Of a stretch of 64,000 nucleotides of DNA, positions 55,092 to 64,000 are shown one piece after another. Location: assembly GCF_033115175.1 (NCBI RefSeq), contig NC_084834.1:8095294-8159293 (forward strand), written 5' to 3'. Each line of letters starts with the position of its first letter. Within the stretch, counting starts at the first letter, position 1. A model generated the notes under the pieces. That model did not search any database, was not told the DNA's origin, and saw only the letters and a list, made by a program, of their open reading frames with translations. This DNA is from Lepus europaeus. Lineage: Eukaryota > Chordata > Mammalia > Lagomorpha > Leporidae. Made by a program: the position numbers and the translations under genes.

Positions 55092-55154
55092 TATGGTACT
55101 TCTTTAGGAATTATCTTTGAAACTCAAGGATACATTTAAAATTATTTAAATTAA

Positions 55155-62553
<7,399 letters not shown>

Positions 62554-62585
62554 TGAGTTGCGATTTCTATTCAAGATAACATGGT

Positions 62586-62933
62586 TGGGGCCAGCGCTGT
62601 GGCACAGCAGGTTAAAGCCTCAGTGTGCAATGCTGGCATCCCATATGGGTGCTGGTTCAGGTCTCGGCTGCTCCACTTCTGATCTGGCTCTCTTCTGTGG
62701 CTTGGAAAAGCAGTAGGAGATGGCCCAAGTCCTTGGGCCTCTGCACCTCTGCGGGAGACCCAGAGGCAGCTCCTGGATTTGGACCAGCTCAGCTCTTACT
62801 GTTGCAGTCGTTTGGGGAGTGAGCCAGCAGATGGAAGACCTCTCTCTGTCTCTCTCTCTCTCTCTGGCTTTACCTGTCTCTCTGAAACTCTGTCTTTCAA
62901 ATAAATAAAATAAATCTGTAAAAAAGAGAAAAA
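62586..62933 (+). mobile_element. C-SINE, older type
   Basis: Sense full-length copy with aagataacatggt at 62573-62585 and 62934-62946. It begins only 33 bases after the MSMO1 donor at 62,553. Confidence 0.95.
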
Positions 62934-62946
62934 AAGATAACATGGT

Positions 62947-63335
62947 CATAAGATTATCTGTATTTCTAAGACTAATAGGTGAGATTAATCTCTTTAGTGT
63001 TATTTTTAAGAAAACAACATAATCATTGGATAAAAATTCAAATAATAGATGTTCCATTCTGATCTGTGCTGTTACCATTTTATCATATAATGTAATTTCT
63101 TTATCCTGTAATAAACTTGAACAACTCTTAACATTGAAATGTTCAGCCTTCACTGTGTAAGACTTCCAGCCTCTCCTGTCCACCTGTCCAGCGCTGATCA
63201 AAGCACACTTAGAGTGGGAAAGTGCTCCTTGCAATATGCACATACTTCAGATGCCTTCTTTCTGTTGATTGGGAGATATTTTGTGGTAAAATATTTATAC
63301 TGAACGCCTTTTTAAATGCTTCATCTTCCATTATA
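62947..63335. other. MSMO1 intron stretch with no recognised feature
   Basis: Nothing identified. Confidence 0.4.
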
Positions 63336-63337
63336 TA

Positions 63338-63664
63338 TATTTTTAAAACATTTATTTATAAGGCAGAGTTATGGGGGAGGGAGAGAAAGAAAGAGTGGGA
63401 AAGAGAGATCTTCCATCTGCTGGCTCACTCCCCAGATCTCTACCATGGTCAGAGCTGGGGCAGAGCGAACCCAGGAGCCTGGGACTCCATCCAGGTCTCC
63501 CACATGGGTGCCAGGGGCCCAAGTACTGGAGCCATCTTCTGCTGCCTTTCCAGAAACATTAGCAGGGAACTAGATTGGAAGCAGCGTGACTCGAACTGGT
63601 GCTCATATGGGATGCCTACATCATGGGCAGTGGCCTACCACAATGTGCTACAATGCCAGCCCCT
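63338..63664 (-). mobile_element. C-SINE, older type
   Basis: Antisense copy from aaaacatttatttataagg to ctacaatgccagcccc. Confidence 0.88.
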
Positions 63665-64000
63665 CATTTTTCATTCTATTTAAATTCCATGTTCATTGCA
63701 TTTTGACTTGAGATTTATTCTGTCCCTGAATGCAGAATATCAAATTTTAAGAATTATTTCTAAGTCATTAAAGTAGCAGAATTAATGGTCTGGTCCTAGG
63801 CAGTGGATAATTACAGCTGGTGTCCCTTTCATTCCTTTGTTCCTCCCACTGCTGCTTTTGCTCTCTTCAGGCACTGAAAGCAAGGTGGAGTTGGGCTGGC
63901 TCAGATAGGTCCAACTGGACATCTGTAGATATACTTAGAAATAAAAGTGGGAACTCTAAATGGTACTCCTCTTTAAAGTCACTGATATTGGGGCCATGTT
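63665..64000. other. MSMO1 intron to window end
   Basis: No exon. The last bases ggggccatgtt could be the first bases of another sense C-SINE cut by the window edge. Confidence 0.3.

Noticed and set aside
62620-63243. 207-codon minus-strand frame
   Set aside because: About half of it is a reversed C-SINE and the rest is AT-rich intron; no known protein.

Overview
The window is lagomorph genomic DNA, most likely European rabbit (Oryctolagus cuniculus). The main evidence is 58 copies or fragments of the lagomorph C-type SINE, a tRNA-headed element with a CT-rich region and a (T)AAATAA or poly-A tail. These sit among spliced mammalian exons with GT-AG introns, a CpG island, a rabbit-type L1 3' UTR and old mammal-wide repeats (MIR, L2, Tigger, hAT, mariner). 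It is not prokaryotic: there are no operons, and almost every long open frame lies inside a SINE, an L1 relic or the CpG island.

Layout. Positions 1 to about 40,860 hold the 3' two thirds of KLHL2 on the + strand. Ten coding exons are present. Three encode the BACK region and seven encode the six-bladed Kelch propeller and the C-terminus. The BTB-coding exons lie upstream of the window. The stop codon is at 39,754-39,756 and the 3' UTR carries three AATAAA signals. Positions 40,860-46,000 are intergenic, made of a SINE, DNA-transposon, LTR-like and MIR patchwork. Positions about 46,000-48,560 form a CpG island with three CCAAT boxes, a GC box and a likely first-exon donor at 47,400/47,401. 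The island contains a five-unit, roughly 160-bp tandem repeat with a dimeric higher-order pattern. Positions about 47,300-64,000 hold MSMO1 (sterol C4-methyl oxidase) on the + strand. The start codon is at 55,558, four coding exons are present (residues 1-228), and the final exon or exons with the third histidine box lie past the window end.

How the genes relate. KLHL2 is a substrate adaptor for a CUL3 ubiquitin ligase. MSMO1 is an ER cholesterol-synthesis enzyme. They are neighbours in the same orientation, as I recall from other mammals, and nothing suggests functional coupling. MSMO1 has its own CpG promoter.

I found no previously undescribed gene system. The most unusual structures are the minisatellite in the MSMO1 CpG island, two places where successive SINEs stacked in one target site, and a three-level nest (SINE inside a mariner-like MITE inside a Tigger element) in a KLHL2 intron. 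Repeat family names are from memory of consensus sequences and were not searched.
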